Shown here: piece after piece, positions 21,627 through 32,727 of the stretch | Position numbering within the stretch: the first letter of the stretch is position 1 | Layout of the letters: each line of letters begins with the position of its first letter | From: Nitrosospira sp. Nsp2 | GTDB taxonomy: Bacteria; Pseudomonadota; Gammaproteobacteria; Burkholderiales; Nitrosomonadaceae | DNA: 64,000 bases | Assembly: GCF_003050965.1 (NCBI RefSeq) | Contig: NZ_QAOU01000006.1 | Location: 1-64,000 of the forward strand | Direction of reading: 5' to 3' | The notes under the pieces: model-generated | What the model was told of the DNA's origin: nothing | The model's database searches: none | What the model saw: only the letters and a program-made list of their open reading frames with translations | Made by a program: the position numbers and the translations under genes

Positions 21627-22109
21627 ATGGGGCGCTACGACAATATTCTTGAGCTTGAGCCGGACCTCAACGGCGACGATCTGCGGATCGGTGTCGTCAT
21701 GAGCCGTTTTAACATCGAGGTGAGCGAAGGCTTGCTCAGCGCTTGCACGGCGGAGTTGATCAAACGCGGCGTGCAGGAGTCCGGCATGCTGCTGGTGACT
21801 GTGCCGGGTGCGCTGGAAATACCGTTGGCCCTGCAGAAAATGGCTTTAACCGACCAGTTTGATGCTCTGATCGCGTTGGGAGCGATCATCCGGGGCGAAA
21901 CGTATCATTTTGAAATCGTTTCGAATCAATCCGCCAACGGTTTAGCCGCTGTACAACTCGATACCGGCATTCCCGTTGCTAACGGGATACTTACCACAGA
22001 AACGGACGATCAGGCATTAGCGCGCATGAGCCAGAAAGGAACCGAAGCCGCACAGGCGGCGATCGAGATGGCTAACCTGCTACGAGAGCTTGAGGAAGTA
22101 ACCCAATAA
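21627..22109 (+). CDS. ribH: 6,7-dimethyl-8-ribityllumazine synthase
   Basis: 160 residues with the lumazine synthase motifs [27 protein letters not shown] and [16 protein letters not shown]. The catalytic histidine lies in [21 protein letters not shown] follows near the C-terminus. It condenses the RibB product with the RibD-derived pyrimidine to make lumazine, the substrate of RibE. AAAGGAATAAT precedes the ATG. nusB starts 9 bases after the stop, a common pairing. Confidence 0.97.
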   Translation: MGRYDNILELEPDLNGDDLRIGVVMSRFNIEVSEGLLSACTAELIKRGVQESGMLLVTVPGALEIPLALQKMALTDQFDALIALGAIIRGETYHFEIVSNQSANGLAAVQLDTGIPVANGILTTETDDQALARMSQKGTEAAQAAIEMANLLRELEEVTQ

Positions 22110-22118
22110 ACACATCGA

Positions 22119-22592
22119 ATGACACAAACCAAACCGGTGATTAAAAGGGCAGCCAAGCCGGGCCGCAAAACCCGTCGCCGCCATGCTCGTGAACTGGTCT
22201 TGCAGGGACTTTACCAATATTGTGTCGCCGGCGGCCCTGCCGAGGCCATCGAAGCGCAGCTGAGAGAAACGAGTGAGTTCGCTAAAACCGACGGGGAATA
22301 CTTCTCAAGTCTGCTGCGCGGCGTGATTACGAACGTAGGGGAGCTGGAACAGCAGATTCAGCCTTATCTTGATCGGCCCTTCAAGGAGCTGAGCCCGGTG
22401 GAGATTGCCATTCTGCTATTGGGTACCCATGAGCTCGCGAATCATCTGGAAATACCGTATCGAGCAGTTATCAACGAAGCCGTGGAGCTGGCGAAAACCT
22501 ATGGCGGCACGCATGGGCACAAGTACGTGAACGGCGTGCTGGATAAACTGGCGGCGAAGCTAAGAACGACCGAAGTTCATGCAAGAGTTTGA
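22119..22592 (+). CDS. nusB: Transcription antitermination factor NusB
   Basis: 157 residues. A basic N-terminal extension (KPGRKTRRRHARELVLQGLYQY) leads into the all-helical NusB fold. LDRPFKELSPVEIAILLLGTHEL and YRAVINEAVELAKTYGG are family signatures. With NusE it binds boxA RNA to support rRNA antitermination. It lies between ribH and thiL in the same operon. Confidence 0.96.
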   Translation: MTQTKPVIKRAAKPGRKTRRRHARELVLQGLYQYCVAGGPAEAIEAQLRETSEFAKTDGEYFSSLLRGVITNVGELEQQIQPYLDRPFKELSPVEIAILLLGTHELANHLEIPYRAVINEAVELAKTYGGTHGHKYVNGVLDKLAAKLRTTEVHARV

Positions 22593-22659
22593 GGGGCCTC
22601 ATCTGAGGATGACCTTGTCCTTGATCTAACGCGTACCGTCTTGCGCCACGTTTCGAAGA

Positions 22660-23631
22660 ATGCTCTCAGAATTCGACATCATTCAACGGTATTTTTATCG
22701 CGCGGCCCCAGGCGCCGTATTAGGGATAGGGGATGATGCGGCGCTGATACAGCCTTCCGCCGGGATGGAACTGGCCATTTCAACCGACGTGCTGGTGTCA
22801 GGACAGCATTTTTTTGCCGACGCCGACCCGCGCGGGCTGGGGCACAAATCTCTGGCTGTGAATCTTTCCGACATGGCCGCGATGGGCGCGAGGCCGCGAT
22901 GGGCGACACTTTCGCTCGCGCTGCCCGCGAACATGGCTCGCGAGAACGACAAATGGCTGGAAGCGTTCTCTGACGGTTTCTTCAATCTCGCTGATGCTTA
23001 TCAGGTTGATCTTATCGGTGGAGATACTACAAGAGGACCATTAACCATTTGCGTAACCATCATTGGCGAGGTGGCGAGAGGCAAGGCACTGCGTCGGAGC
23101 GGAGCCAGGTCGGGGGACGATATCTGGATATCGGGCCATCTGGGCGATGCCGCGCTGGCGCTGGCTCACCAGCAAGGCCATATCGCGCTTGAACCGCGCG
23201 AAATCGAAGCTTGCCTGCCCGCGCTGAATATGCCCACTCCCAGGGTCGGGTTGGGGCAGCGTTTGATCGGCCTGGCGCGCAGCGCAATCGATATTTCGGA
23301 TGGATTGCTGGCCGACCTGGGGCATATTCTGAAGTGTTCAAAAGCTTCCGCCATCATAAGCTTGCCCGACATAAATTGCTCGGCACCGCTAAGAAGATGT
23401 CTTCCTCATCCATTGGCGCTGAAATGCCTGCTGGCCGGCGGAGATGACTATGAGCTTTGCTTTAGCGCGGCGAGGTCAAAGAGGGCAAAAATTGAAACCC
23501 TTTCCCGCGAGCTGGGACTGCCACTGACCCGTGTCGGCAAAATCGGCATGGGAGAAGGGCTGGTCGTGCTTGATGCCGCTGGCGAGGCTGTAACGCTGGA
23601 GACGACGGGATATGACCATTTCCGCGCCTGA
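22660..23631 (+). CDS. thiL: Thiamine-monophosphate kinase
   Basis: 323 residues of the PurM-like ATP-dependent kinase family. It starts MLSEFDIIQRYF and carries GIGDDAALIQPSAG (metal and ATP site), LAVNLSDMAAMGARPRW and AIDISDGLLADLGHILK. The DDYELCF motif (about 264-270) is near the C-terminus. It phosphorylates thiamine monophosphate to thiamine diphosphate, the cofactor form. It overlaps the start of pgpA by 20 bases. Confidence 0.96.
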   Translation: MLSEFDIIQRYFYRAAPGAVLGIGDDAALIQPSAGMELAISTDVLVSGQHFFADADPRGLGHKSLAVNLSDMAAMGARPRWATLSLALPANMARENDKWLEAFSDGFFNLADAYQVDLIGGDTTRGPLTICVTIIGEVARGKALRRSGARSGDDIWISGHLGDAALALAHQQGHIALEPREIEACLPALNMPTPRVGLGQRLIGLARSAIDISDGLLADLGHILKCSKASAIISLPDINCSAPLRRCLPHPLALKCLLAGGDDYELCFSAARSKRAKIETLSRELGLPLTRVGKIGMGEGLVVLDAAGEAVTLETTGYDHFRA

Positions 23632-24259
23632 TCAAACGGTCGAGAATTCGAGTGTTGGCCGAGCCGATGGTGCGGTGTCCGAAGCTGACGTCCCGCCAGC
23701 GGGGAAACCGGAGGAACCGGACCGCTCCGGCGTTTCGCCTCACGCCGAAGCGTCAGGCATCCACTCCAAAAGGCCCACGAAAGCATTTATCCGAACCCGC
23801 CTGGCGTATTTCATTGCATTTGGCGGCGGCGCTGGCTTGAGCAGTATTGCCCCCGGCACCGTTGGGACCCTCGCTACCTTCCCCTTGTTTTGGATATTTG
23901 CTTACTTCTTCGATCCGCTTGCTCTCCTCGTCCTGATCGCGGTGATGTTTCTCGTTGGCGTCTGGGCTTGCGGTGTCACGGGCAGGGCGTTGGGCAATCA
24001 CGATCATGGCGGTATGGTCTGGGATGAAATTTCCGCTTTCCTGCTGGTACTGTACTTTACGCCACCTATTATCGTGTGGCAGGCATTTGCATTTCTGCTG
24101 TTTCGTTTGTTCGATATAATCAAACCACCGCCCATCGGATACTACGATCGGAAGCTGCGTGGCGGCTTTGGCGTGATGTTCGATGATTTGCTGGCCGCAT
24201 TCCTGACATTGCTTTGCCTGGCGGCGTGGAAAGCGCTTGGAATAGGTTCTTTAATTTAA
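23612..24259 (+). CDS. pgpA: Phosphatidylglycerophosphatase A
   Basis: 215 residues. The first about 60 are polar and look disordered (PPAGKPEEPDRSG...), a longer lead than in E. coli. The PgpA domain then shows SSIAPGTVGTLATFPLF, WDEISAFLL and the C-terminal RLFDIIKPPPIGYYDRKLRGGFGVMFDDLLAA, within three or four membrane helices. It removes the phosphate from phosphatidylglycerophosphate to give phosphatidylglycerol. thiL-pgpA is a conserved pair. A later start would shorten the odd leader, but the 20-base overlap with thiL makes coupling plausible. Confidence 0.94.
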   Translation: MTISAPDQTVENSSVGRADGAVSEADVPPAGKPEEPDRSGVSPHAEASGIHSKRPTKAFIRTRLAYFIAFGGGAGLSSIAPGTVGTLATFPLFWIFAYFFDPLALLVLIAVMFLVGVWACGVTGRALGNHDHGGMVWDEISAFLLVLYFTPPIIVWQAFAFLLFRLFDIIKPPPIGYYDRKLRGGFGVMFDDLLAAFLTLLCLAAWKALGIGSLI

Positions 24260-24377
24260 GTAATTTGCGGCCGTGTATTGCACTGGCCCGGTGATTGCCG
24301 GTTGTCTTGTGAATGCGTTGTTCGGCATTCCTTGACCTGTGTGTTGAGAAAACAGATTTTCCAGGGGAACAGACCGA

Positions 24378-24887
24378 ATGGATGATCTCACGCTTCAGGA
24401 CCTGGCGAGAAAGGCCGGCGTCGCTCTGGCCCAGCAGGGCTTAATGCTTGCCACAGCCGAATCCTGCACGGGCGGATGGCTGGGGCAGACCATCACCTCC
24501 ATCGCCGGAAGCTCCAGCTGGTACGACCGTGGCTTCATCACCTACGCCTCGGTCTCCAAGCATGAAATGCTGGGCGTGAGCACTGCAACCCTTGAACAGT
24601 ATGGAGCGGTATCCGAGCAAACGGCTTCAGAAATGGCAGCCGGTGTGATTACGCACAGCCATGCGCATGTCGCGGTCTCCATCACCGGCATCGCCGGCCC
24701 GGAAGGCGGCACGGCGGAAAAACCGGTGGGCATGGTATGTTTCGCCTGGATGATGAAAGACGGATTGGCCTGCGCTGAGACCCGGTATTTCGCCGGCGGC
24801 CGCGAGGATGTAAGGCGTCAATCCGTAGCGGAAGCCCTGCAAGGCGTCATAGACTTGCTACATTGCATCCCGCCGCGAATGGGATAA
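24378..24887 (+). CDS. pncC: Nicotinamide-nucleotide amidohydrolase PncC (CinA C-terminal family)
   Basis: 169 residues corresponding to the stand-alone CinA C-terminal domain. Key segments are LATAESCTGGWLGQTITSIAGSS (catalytic serine and loop), AAGVITHSHAHVAVSITGIAGPEGG and KPVGMVCFAW. It deamidates nicotinamide mononucleotide to nicotinic acid mononucleotide in NAD salvage. It follows pgpA by 118 bases. The pgpA-pncC-recA grouping is typical of betaproteobacteria; here two other genes separate pncC from recA. Confidence 0.93.
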   Translation: MDDLTLQDLARKAGVALAQQGLMLATAESCTGGWLGQTITSIAGSSSWYDRGFITYASVSKHEMLGVSTATLEQYGAVSEQTASEMAAGVITHSHAHVAVSITGIAGPEGGTAEKPVGMVCFAWMMKDGLACAETRYFAGGREDVRRQSVAEALQGVIDLLHCIPPRMG

Positions 24888-24913
24888 CACCCAATGGGAT
24901 GACAATCTTTTGT

Positions 24914-25525
24914 TCAGTGTGAATCCCCGTCGTGGCTGCGCGCGCCATGAGACATCATGCGGTCGCTGGCGGCAATCGCAATGGCGGAAAACAGGAAAAC
25001 CACATGGATTCCGGTCTGCGCCAAAATGGTCTTTTCGTCGTACGCGCTGGCATTGATAAAGGTCTTGAGCAGGTGGATCGACGAAATGCCGATAATCGCC
25101 GTGGCGAGCTTGACCTTGAGCACCGATGCGTTGACATGGGACAACCATTCCGGCTGATCAGGGTGCCCTTCGAGATTCATGCGAGAAACGAAGGTTTCAT
25201 AGCCGCCGATGATTACCATGATGAGAAGATTGGAAATCATCACCACATCGATCAAACCCAGCACAACCAGCATAATGGTGGTTTCGTTGATCTTGGAGGG
25301 CCGAGGGGCGCCTTCAACGGCAACCGCATCCAGAATATGCTGTAATGCAGCCTGATTACCCATCACCGCTCCGATCAGATCGAGCAATTCGACCCAGAAG
25401 TGGTATACGTACACGCATTGCGCAAGAATCAGCCCAAGGTACAGCGGCAATTGCAGCCAGCGCGTGGTGAAAATGAAATAGGCGAGCGGTTGAATTTTTC
25501 GGGAACGCGCGGGAGGAGCGTCCAT
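24914..25525 (-). CDS. UPF0114 (YqhA) family inner-membrane protein
   Basis: 203 residues from ATG at 25525, preferred over ATG 25546 because AGAGGA lies just before it. Three or four hydrophobic helices are visible (about 20-38, 95-118, 150-165 and 175-190). YETFVSRMNLEGHPDQPEWL and VNASVLKVKLATAIIGISSIHLLKTFI match the YqhA/UPF0114 family. Its function is not established. The gene is convergent with pncC and divergent from the protease gene. Confidence 0.85.
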   Translation of the reverse strand: MDAPPARSRKIQPLAYFIFTTRWLQLPLYLGLILAQCVYVYHFWVELLDLIGAVMGNQAALQHILDAVAVEGAPRPSKINETTIMLVVLGLIDVVMISNLLIMVIIGGYETFVSRMNLEGHPDQPEWLSHVNASVLKVKLATAIIGISSIHLLKTFINASAYDEKTILAQTGIHVVFLFSAIAIAASDRMMSHGARSHDGDSH

Positions 25526-25666
25526 GTAATCCTCTTTAATAGACATAGATTTGGTATTTGCGGTAAACCCGGCATTTTACACCGCCGTATCGGTTTGATG
25601 CGAACACGGTTAGTGCCATGCCTCGTGCAATCCGCTGTTACGCCCCACGATATCGGTTTCAGTCGG

Positions 25667-27031
25667 ATGAATGATACGGTTGTGATATTGAATTTGTCGT
25701 CCAGAACGCATGAAAGACGCGTATCCGCGATCCTGAAGACCTTTGTCATTGCGTTGCTCTCGACCTGTGCATCGGCGGACGCCGCCCGGGAGACACCGGA
25801 AGCGCGAATTTTTGCGCGAGTCTCGCCGTCCGTGGTCGGGGTGAACATGGGTGACGCCCGCAGTAATTCCGTTGGCGAAGGCAGCGGTGTCGTGATTGGA
25901 GCCGGGCAAGTGATCACCACGTGCCATGTCGCGGGCAAAGGCAAGAATGGGCACGTCGTCCATTCGGGCAAACGCTACGAAGCGACGTTGCAATCTGCGC
26001 AACCGGATCTCGACCTGTGCCTGTTGAATGTGCCCGGTCTGCAGGGGCCGGCCGCTACCCTGGGTAGTGCATTAAACGTTAAGACCGGCCAGCACATTTA
26101 TGCTATAGGCATGCCGATTGACTGGAATCCGCCGCAACCGATCCTCAGCAAAGGGGTAATTTCCAACCTGCGGCCTTATCTGCGATCGCAATACATGCGT
26201 ATCGCCGTCCCGGTTTCTTCAGGCTTTAGCGGGGGTGGTCTATTCGACGCCCATGGTGCGCTGATCGGTATACTCTCGCACCCCGAGGGCAAAGGCGGCG
26301 ATGTCACGTTTGCGCTGCCGGCGGATTGGATAGGTGAATTACCGATTAAAGTGCGGCCTGGTCCGGAAATGATAAAAAAAGATGAATCAGCCTGGCTTAA
26401 CCGCGCGTTAACGCTCGAAAAGAGCGCCGACTGGCGAGGATTGTTGAAACTGTCGCAGCAGGAAGTCAACCTTGATTCCGGAAACGCCGCTGCATGGTTC
26501 AGCATGGGCATGGCTTTCGCTAACCTGAAGCAATATGAACAAGCAGTTCGAGCGTATCGCGAAGCCATACGCAATCAGTCGGAGTATGGCGACGCCTGGC
26601 ATCACCTCGGTGTCGCCTACGCCAATCTGAAAGACTACGACAATGCGATTCAAGCCTACAGGGATGCCCTAAGCATGCAGCCCGAGAATGCTCAAGCGTG
26701 GTACGACCTGGGGCTCGCATACGATGACCGCAAGCAACACGCACATGCTATCCACGCCTACCGGGAAGCGCTGCGCCTGGATGCTGAGAACGCCGCCGCC
26801 TGGTATGACCTGGGCATGACCTATGACGATCTTAAGCTATACGGAGAGGCGGCAGAGGCGTATGCGGAGACAGTGCGTGTCCAGCCGGAGAACGCTGATG
26901 CGTGGTATAAACTTGGCGTGGATTACGCAATACTGGGCGAACGCGTCAAGGTAAGGGGAGTCTATCAGGCTCTGCGCAAGCTGGATACAAAAAGGGCCGA
27001 GCAGTATTTCAATACTTATATTCTGCCCTGA
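25667..27031 (+). CDS. Exported trypsin-like serine protease with C-terminal TPR repeats
   Basis: 454 residues from ATG 25667 (the start is uncertain, with no strong ribosome-binding site). A hydrophobic signal-like segment (VSAILKTFVIALLSTCASADA) precedes the protease domain. A likely triad is His87 (TTCHVAG), Asp116 (PDLDLCLL) and Ser188 (SGFSGGG). From about residue 245 on there are four to five tetratricopeptide repeats, with AWYDLGLAYDDRKQHAHAI as a clear unit. The architecture suggests a periplasmic protease whose TPRs bind partner proteins. Substrates are unknown. There is no PDZ domain, so it is not a standard DegP/DegQ. Confidence 0.85.
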   Translation: MNDTVVILNLSSRTHERRVSAILKTFVIALLSTCASADAARETPEARIFARVSPSVVGVNMGDARSNSVGEGSGVVIGAGQVITTCHVAGKGKNGHVVHSGKRYEATLQSAQPDLDLCLLNVPGLQGPAATLGSALNVKTGQHIYAIGMPIDWNPPQPILSKGVISNLRPYLRSQYMRIAVPVSSGFSGGGLFDAHGALIGILSHPEGKGGDVTFALPADWIGELPIKVRPGPEMIKKDESAWLNRALTLEKSADWRGLLKLSQQEVNLDSGNAAAWFSMGMAFANLKQYEQAVRAYREAIRNQSEYGDAWHHLGVAYANLKDYDNAIQAYRDALSMQPENAQAWYDLGLAYDDRKQHAHAIHAYREALRLDAENAAAWYDLGMTYDDLKLYGEAAEAYAETVRVQPENADAWYKLGVDYAILGERVKVRGVYQALRKLDTKRAEQYFNTYILP

Positions 27032-27160
27032 AAATATTTCCGCTGCGTGTCGGCAGGACAAGCAGGAAAACATCGCGCTGAAACACATTGTCATTCTCTT
27101 CGCGCTTTTCCGGTTGAACCACCTATGCGATAATTGATCCCATTCATAAAGGAAATTTTC

Positions 27161-28180
27161 ATGGACGAAAACAGAAGCAAAGCGCTCGCCGCGGCTCTCT
27201 CCCAGATCGAGAAACAGTTTGGCAAAGGCTCGATCATGCGCCTGGGTGCGAGTGACGTCGCCAAAGACGTTGAGGTTATTTCCACCGGTTCACTTGGGCT
27301 CGATATTGCCCTGGGTGTGGGCGGCCTTCCTCGCGGAAGGGTAGTGGAAATTTACGGTCCGGAATCCTCCGGCAAAACCACGCTTACGCTGCAGGTCATC
27401 GCGCAGATGCAGAAAGTTGGCGGTACCGCGGCGTTTATCGACGCGGAGCACGCCCTGGATCCCCAATATGCACAAAAAATCGGGGTCAATGTCCAGGAGT
27501 TGCTGATTTCTCAGCCGGACAATGGGGAGCAGGCACTGGAAATTGCCGATATGCTGGTGCGCTCCGGTTCCGTCGACGTGGTCGTAGTTGATTCGGTTGC
27601 GGCCCTGACGCCGCGCGCGGAAATCGAAGGTGAAATGGGCGAGCCCCAAATGGGACTGCAAGCGCGACTGATGTCGCAAGCGTTACGCAAGCTTACCGCC
27701 AATATCAAACGCAGCAACACGATGGTGATTTTCATCAATCAGATACGCATGAAGATCGGCGTCATGTTCGGCAATCCGGAAACGACGACCGGCGGCAACG
27801 CACTAAAATTCTACGCGTCGGTTCGCCTTGATATACGTCGCACCGGTTCCATTAAAAAAGGCGAAGAGGTCATCGGCAGCGAAACACGCGTGAAGGTGGT
27901 CAAGAATAAGGTTGCGCCGCCCTTCAAACAGGCGGAATTCGATATCCTCTACGGAGAGGGCATTTCGCGCGAAGGCGAAATTGTCGAGCTGGGCGTGCAG
28001 CACAAACTGATCGAGAAGTCCGGCGCCTGGTATGCATACAAAGGCGACAAAATCGGCCAGGGCAAGGATAACGCGCGCGAATTTCTAAAAGAACACCCCG
28101 AGATAGCGGCGGAAATCGAATCGAAAATACGCGCCGCGGTGGGCGTCGCCAACCCCGCTGAAACGGCCGCCGTGGCCTGA
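27161..28180 (+). CDS. recA: Recombinase RecA
   Basis: 339 residues from the ATG at 27161 ([23 protein letters not shown]); a more upstream ATG lacks family support, and AAAGGAA lies just before the chosen start. The Walker A motif GPESSGKTT is at about 64-72, and the L2 loop region [16 protein letters not shown] is intact. RecA drives homologous recombination and SOS induction by LexA self-cleavage. recX lies 46 bases downstream. I did not find a convincing E. coli-type LexA box in the 129 bases before it. Confidence 0.98.
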   Translation: MDENRSKALAAALSQIEKQFGKGSIMRLGASDVAKDVEVISTGSLGLDIALGVGGLPRGRVVEIYGPESSGKTTLTLQVIAQMQKVGGTAAFIDAEHALDPQYAQKIGVNVQELLISQPDNGEQALEIADMLVRSGSVDVVVVDSVAALTPRAEIEGEMGEPQMGLQARLMSQALRKLTANIKRSNTMVIFINQIRMKIGVMFGNPETTTGGNALKFYASVRLDIRRTGSIKKGEEVIGSETRVKVVKNKVAPPFKQAEFDILYGEGISREGEIVELGVQHKLIEKSGAWYAYKGDKIGQGKDNAREFLKEHPEIAAEIESKIRAAVGVANPAETAAVA

Positions 28181-28226
28181 TGGCGGAGGTGGGGGAACGA
28201 ACGCTCCTGCCGCCGATGGATTTGTC

Positions 28227-28679
28227 ATGACGCGCAGGCCAAGCCTCAAAACCCGCGCTCTAGGCTACCTTGCCCGGCGGGAACACTCCCGCCTGGAACT
28301 GGAAAGAAAGCTCGGACCCCATGCCAAATCTTCCGAAGAACTCATCGCGGTGCTGGATGCGCTTGAACAATGCGGCTTCCTTTCGGCCGCGCGCGTGGTG
28401 GAGCAGGTGGTACACGTTCGCCAAAGCAAGTTCGGAAGCCGTCGTATTGTGAATGAGTTGCGCGAGAAGGGCATTCCCGAGAATCTAATCGCGGCGGCGT
28501 TGCCTAACATTAGAGAAACCGAGCGGGACCGCGCGCTGGAAGTGTGGCGGAAAAGGTTTAACGCTGCCCCCGCCGATGCGAAGGAACTTGGCAGGCAGGC
28601 GCGTTTTCTCATGGGGCGGGGGTTTGCAGCGGACGTGATACATCATGTCCTGCGTCATTCGGATGAGGAAATGACTTGA
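28227..28679 (+). CDS. recX: Regulatory protein RecX
   Basis: 150 residues made of three-helix repeats: LKTRALGYLARREHSRLELERKL, then LDALEQCGFLSAARVVEQVVHVRQSKFGSRRIVNELREKGI as two typical segments, and a closing FLMGRGFAADVIHHVL. RecX binds RecA filaments and limits their extension. The position 46 bases after recA is standard. Its stop codon overlaps the next start (TTGA). Confidence 0.95.
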   Translation: MTRRPSLKTRALGYLARREHSRLELERKLGPHAKSSEELIAVLDALEQCGFLSAARVVEQVVHVRQSKFGSRRIVNELREKGIPENLIAAALPNIRETERDRALEVWRKRFNAAPADAKELGRQARFLMGRGFAADVIHHVLRHSDEEMT

Positions 28680-29050
28680 CGGAGCGGGATACTCAGCGGT
28701 TAGCTGGGCGCGCGGTCCGGGCGATTCTGGCAGGATGGGCAATAGCGGTTCTGCTGGGGTCGTGCAGTGCCAACAACGCCACGTCCATCAGCGAGCTCAA
28801 CACATCCGCAGCCAATTTCGACGGCCAGGAGGTCACGCTCCATGGGGTGGCAAAAGACGTGACGCGGGTCCCGCTGTTTAATCTGAAGTCCTACGTGCTG
28901 AAAGATGACACCGGAGAAATCACCATTCTGACGGAACGCGAACTGCCAAAGATGAATGAAGAAATTCATGTGAAGGTGAAGGTGGGGAATATCGCCATTA
29001 TCAATGGAGAATCGCTTGGAACGACGCTCATGGAGTTGGAGCGGCGCTGA
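28676..29050 (+). CDS. Small lipoprotein with an OB-fold-like domain
   Basis: 124 residues starting at a TTG that overlaps the recX stop, with GAGGAAA 6-10 bases before it. Residues about 14-30 form a signal peptide ending LLGSC, a lipobox with Cys30. The rest, with SAANFDGQEVTLHGVAKDV and YVLKDDTGEITILTE, looks like the nucleic-acid-type OB fold found in small periplasmic YgiW/BOF-like and tRNA_anti-like proteins. I know no defined function. It is probably co-expressed with recA-recX. Confidence 0.7.
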   Translation: MTERDTQRLAGRAVRAILAGWAIAVLLGSCSANNATSISELNTSAANFDGQEVTLHGVAKDVTRVPLFNLKSYVLKDDTGEITILTERELPKMNEEIHVKVKVGNIAIINGESLGTTLMELERR

Positions 29051-29113
29051 AAACTAACGAAGGCGGTGGAGGGCGCATGGACACCTATTCACCATTGTTC
29101 GGATGAAGCCGAG

Positions 29114-31702
29114 ATGAAAAGCAGCGAAATACGGCAGAAATTTCTGGAATTTTTCGAGTCGCACGGCCATACGGTCGTCGCGTCGAGCCCCCTCGTTCCT
29201 GGCAATGACCCAACGCTGCTGTTTACGAACGCGGGCATGGTGCAGTTCAAGGATGTATTTCTTGGTCACGACAGGCGGCCGTACGTGCGGGCGGCCAGTT
29301 CGCAGCGCTGTGTGCGCGCGGGCGGCAAGCACAACGATCTGGAGAATGTGGGCTACACCGCGCGCCACCATACTTTCTTCGAGATGCTGGGCAATTTCAG
29401 CTTCGGCGATTATTTCAAGCGCAATGCCATCAAGTTTGCGTGGGAGTTTCTAACCGTTACGCTTTCCATTCCTCCGGCAAAGCTCTGGGTGACGGTATAC
29501 GCCGAGGATGACGAAGCGGCCGACATCTGGATCCGCGAGGTGGGCCTCGATCCGGCGCGGTTGACGCGTATTGCCACCTCGGACAACTTTTGGCAAATGG
29601 GTGAAACCGGTCCCTGCGGTCCATGTTCCGAAATTTTTTATGACCACGGCCCTGAGATCGCCGGCGGTCCGCCCGGCACACCCGAAGCGGATGGCGACCG
29701 CTACGTCGAAATCTGGAACCTGGTGTTCATGCAATACAACCGCGACGGCGCCGGTACGCTGCACCCGCTGCCCAGGCCATCGGTTGATACCGGCATGGGG
29801 CTCGAGCGTATTTCCGCCGTAATGCAGCAGGTTCACAGCAATTACGAGATCGACCTGTTTCAGGAACTGATCCGTGCGGCCGCGCAAGCCACCGGCACGG
29901 CCGATCGGTCCAGCAGCTCGCTCAAAGTGATCGCCGATCACATCCGTGCCTGTTCTTTTCTGATTACCGATGGCGTGATTCCCGGCAACGAAGGGCGCGG
30001 GTACGTGCTCAGGCGCATCATCCGGCGCGCCATCCGCCACGGCTACAAGCTGGGGCAGAAACAGCCCTTCTTTTATTTACTTGTCGAACAGCTTGCGGGA
30101 ACCATGGGGCAGGCCTACCCGGAGCTGGTGGAAGCCAAGGTCCGCGTCGCGGCGGTGCTGAAGCAGGAAGAAGAACGTTTCGCCGAGACGCTGGAAAACG
30201 GCATGCAGGTGCTGGAGACGGCATTACGGCGTGGGGACCGCCTGCTGGATGGTGAAACCCTGTTTCGACTTTATGACACTTTCGGTTTCCCCCTCGATCT
30301 CACAGCCGATATCGCGCGCGAGCGCGGCATTACAATCGACCAGCCCGGGTTCGAGCAGGCCATGGAGCGCCAGCGCGAGCGGGCCCGTGCGACGAGCAGG
30401 TTCACCATGCAGGAAGGAATCGTATATAGCGGACCCTCCACCGGATTCCACGGTTATGAAAGCCTGCGTTACGAAGGCCGAATCCTTGCCATTTACCGGG
30501 AAGGGAGCCGCGTGCACTTCATCGATGCGGGCGATGAAGCAGTCGTGGTACTGGACCATACGCCGTTCTACGCGGAATCCGGAGGACAGGTGGGCGACAG
30601 CGGCGAGTTGCTTGCGGCCAACGGCACCTTTATCGTAGGCGATACCCAGAAGATCCAGGCGGACGTATTTGGCCATAAAGGCTTGCTGCGCAGCGGCCGC
30701 CTGGTTACCGGCGACGCGGTTGTCGCGGAGGTCGACGGGTCGGCCCGGGCACGCACCGAGCGTAACCACTCGGTTACTCACCTGATGCACAAGGCGCTAC
30801 GCCAGGTATTAGGCACTCATGTTCAGCAAAAGGGGTCCCTGGTCGATTCTCTCAAGACGCGCTTTGACTTTGCACACAACCAGCCGGTGACCGACGCGGA
30901 GATTCGCGCGGTGGAACAACTGGTGAATGCTGAAATTGTTGCCAATGCGGCAACGGAAGCCCGGCTGCTGCCCATCGAGGAGGCAAAAAAAACCGGCGCC
31001 ATGATGCTGTTCGGGGAAAAGTACGGCGATGAGGTGCGAGTGCTGGCGATCGGGACCTCGCGTGAGCTATGCGGGGGAACTCACGTCAAGCGCACGGGTG
31101 ATATCGGGCTCTTCAAAATCGTGTCTGAATCCGGTGTGGCGGCGGGCGTGCGCCGGATTGAAGCGGTGACCGGCGAGAGCGCCCTGGCTTATATACAGGA
31201 GCGGGAAGCGCAATTGCAGCACGTGGCCGATGCCGTAAAGGTCCATCCGCACGAAGCCGCCGCTCGTATCACGCAAATTCTCGATAACGTCAAGGAGCTG
31301 GAAAGGGAACTCCGGCGCATGAAATCGAAACTGGCCAGCTCTCAGGGCAATGACTTGACCGAGCAGATTCGTGAGGTTAAAGGGGTGAAAGTCCTTGTGG
31401 TGTGCCTGGAAGATGCAGACTCCTCAGCCTTGCGCGAAGCGGTGGATTCATTCAAGCAAAAACTCAAATCCGGCGTTGTCGTTCTTGCCGCGATCGAAGA
31501 TGGAAAAATCAAGCTTACGGCCGGCGTAACCGCTGACCTGACCGCAAAGGTGAAGGCAGGCGAGCTGGTCAATTTCGTCGCCAGGCAGGTCGGCGGCAAG
31601 GGTGGCGGCCGCCCCGACATGGCTCAGGCAGGCGGAACCCAGCCCGACGATCTGCCGGCGGCATTGGACAGCGTGGCCGGCTGGGTTGAGCAACGGCTCT
31701 AG
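29114..31702 (+). CDS. alaS: Alanyl-tRNA synthetase
   Basis: 862 residues from ATG 29114 ([19 protein letters not shown]), the family start; a longer frame upstream adds 16 unrelated residues. The class II catalytic core has [14 protein letters not shown] and [12 protein letters not shown]. The editing domain carries the HxxxH of [11 protein letters not shown] and the Cys and His of [15 protein letters not shown]. The C-Ala domain at the end contains [15 protein letters not shown]. It charges tRNA-Ala and hydrolyses mischarged Ser/Gly-tRNA-Ala. recA-recX-alaS is a common order. Confidence 0.97.
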   Translation: MKSSEIRQKFLEFFESHGHTVVASSPLVPGNDPTLLFTNAGMVQFKDVFLGHDRRPYVRAASSQRCVRAGGKHNDLENVGYTARHHTFFEMLGNFSFGDYFKRNAIKFAWEFLTVTLSIPPAKLWVTVYAEDDEAADIWIREVGLDPARLTRIATSDNFWQMGETGPCGPCSEIFYDHGPEIAGGPPGTPEADGDRYVEIWNLVFMQYNRDGAGTLHPLPRPSVDTGMGLERISAVMQQVHSNYEIDLFQELIRAAAQATGTADRSSSSLKVIADHIRACSFLITDGVIPGNEGRGYVLRRIIRRAIRHGYKLGQKQPFFYLLVEQLAGTMGQAYPELVEAKVRVAAVLKQEEERFAETLENGMQVLETALRRGDRLLDGETLFRLYDTFGFPLDLTADIARERGITIDQPGFEQAMERQRERARATSRFTMQEGIVYSGPSTGFHGYESLRYEGRILAIYREGSRVHFIDAGDEAVVVLDHTPFYAESGGQVGDSGELLAANGTFIVGDTQKIQADVFGHKGLLRSGRLVTGDAVVAEVDGSARARTERNHSVTHLMHKALRQVLGTHVQQKGSLVDSLKTRFDFAHNQPVTDAEIRAVEQLVNAEIVANAATEARLLPIEEAKKTGAMMLFGEKYGDEVRVLAIGTSRELCGGTHVKRTGDIGLFKIVSESGVAAGVRRIEAVTGESALAYIQEREAQLQHVADAVKVHPHEAAARITQILDNVKELERELRRMKSKLASSQGNDLTEQIREVKGVKVLVVCLEDADSSALREAVDSFKQKLKSGVVVLAAIEDGKIKLTAGVTADLTAKVKAGELVNFVARQVGGKGGGRPDMAQAGGTQPDDLPAALDSVAGWVEQRL

Positions 31703-31723
31703 CATTTGTAGCTTAATTTTTAA

Positions 31724-32695
<972 letters not shown>

Positions 32696-32727
32696 ACGCC
32701 AGAGCAACTGCGGCTTGAAAATCTCCC

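Noticed and set aside
25400-25666. N-terminal extension of the TPR protease
   Set aside because: The upstream frame runs through the divergent UPF0114 gene and is not protein-like; the signal peptide supports a start at or after 25667.
27032-27160. LexA (SOS) box before recA
   Set aside because: The only similar dyad (CTGCGTGTCGGCAG) has the wrong spacing for CTG-N10-CAG.
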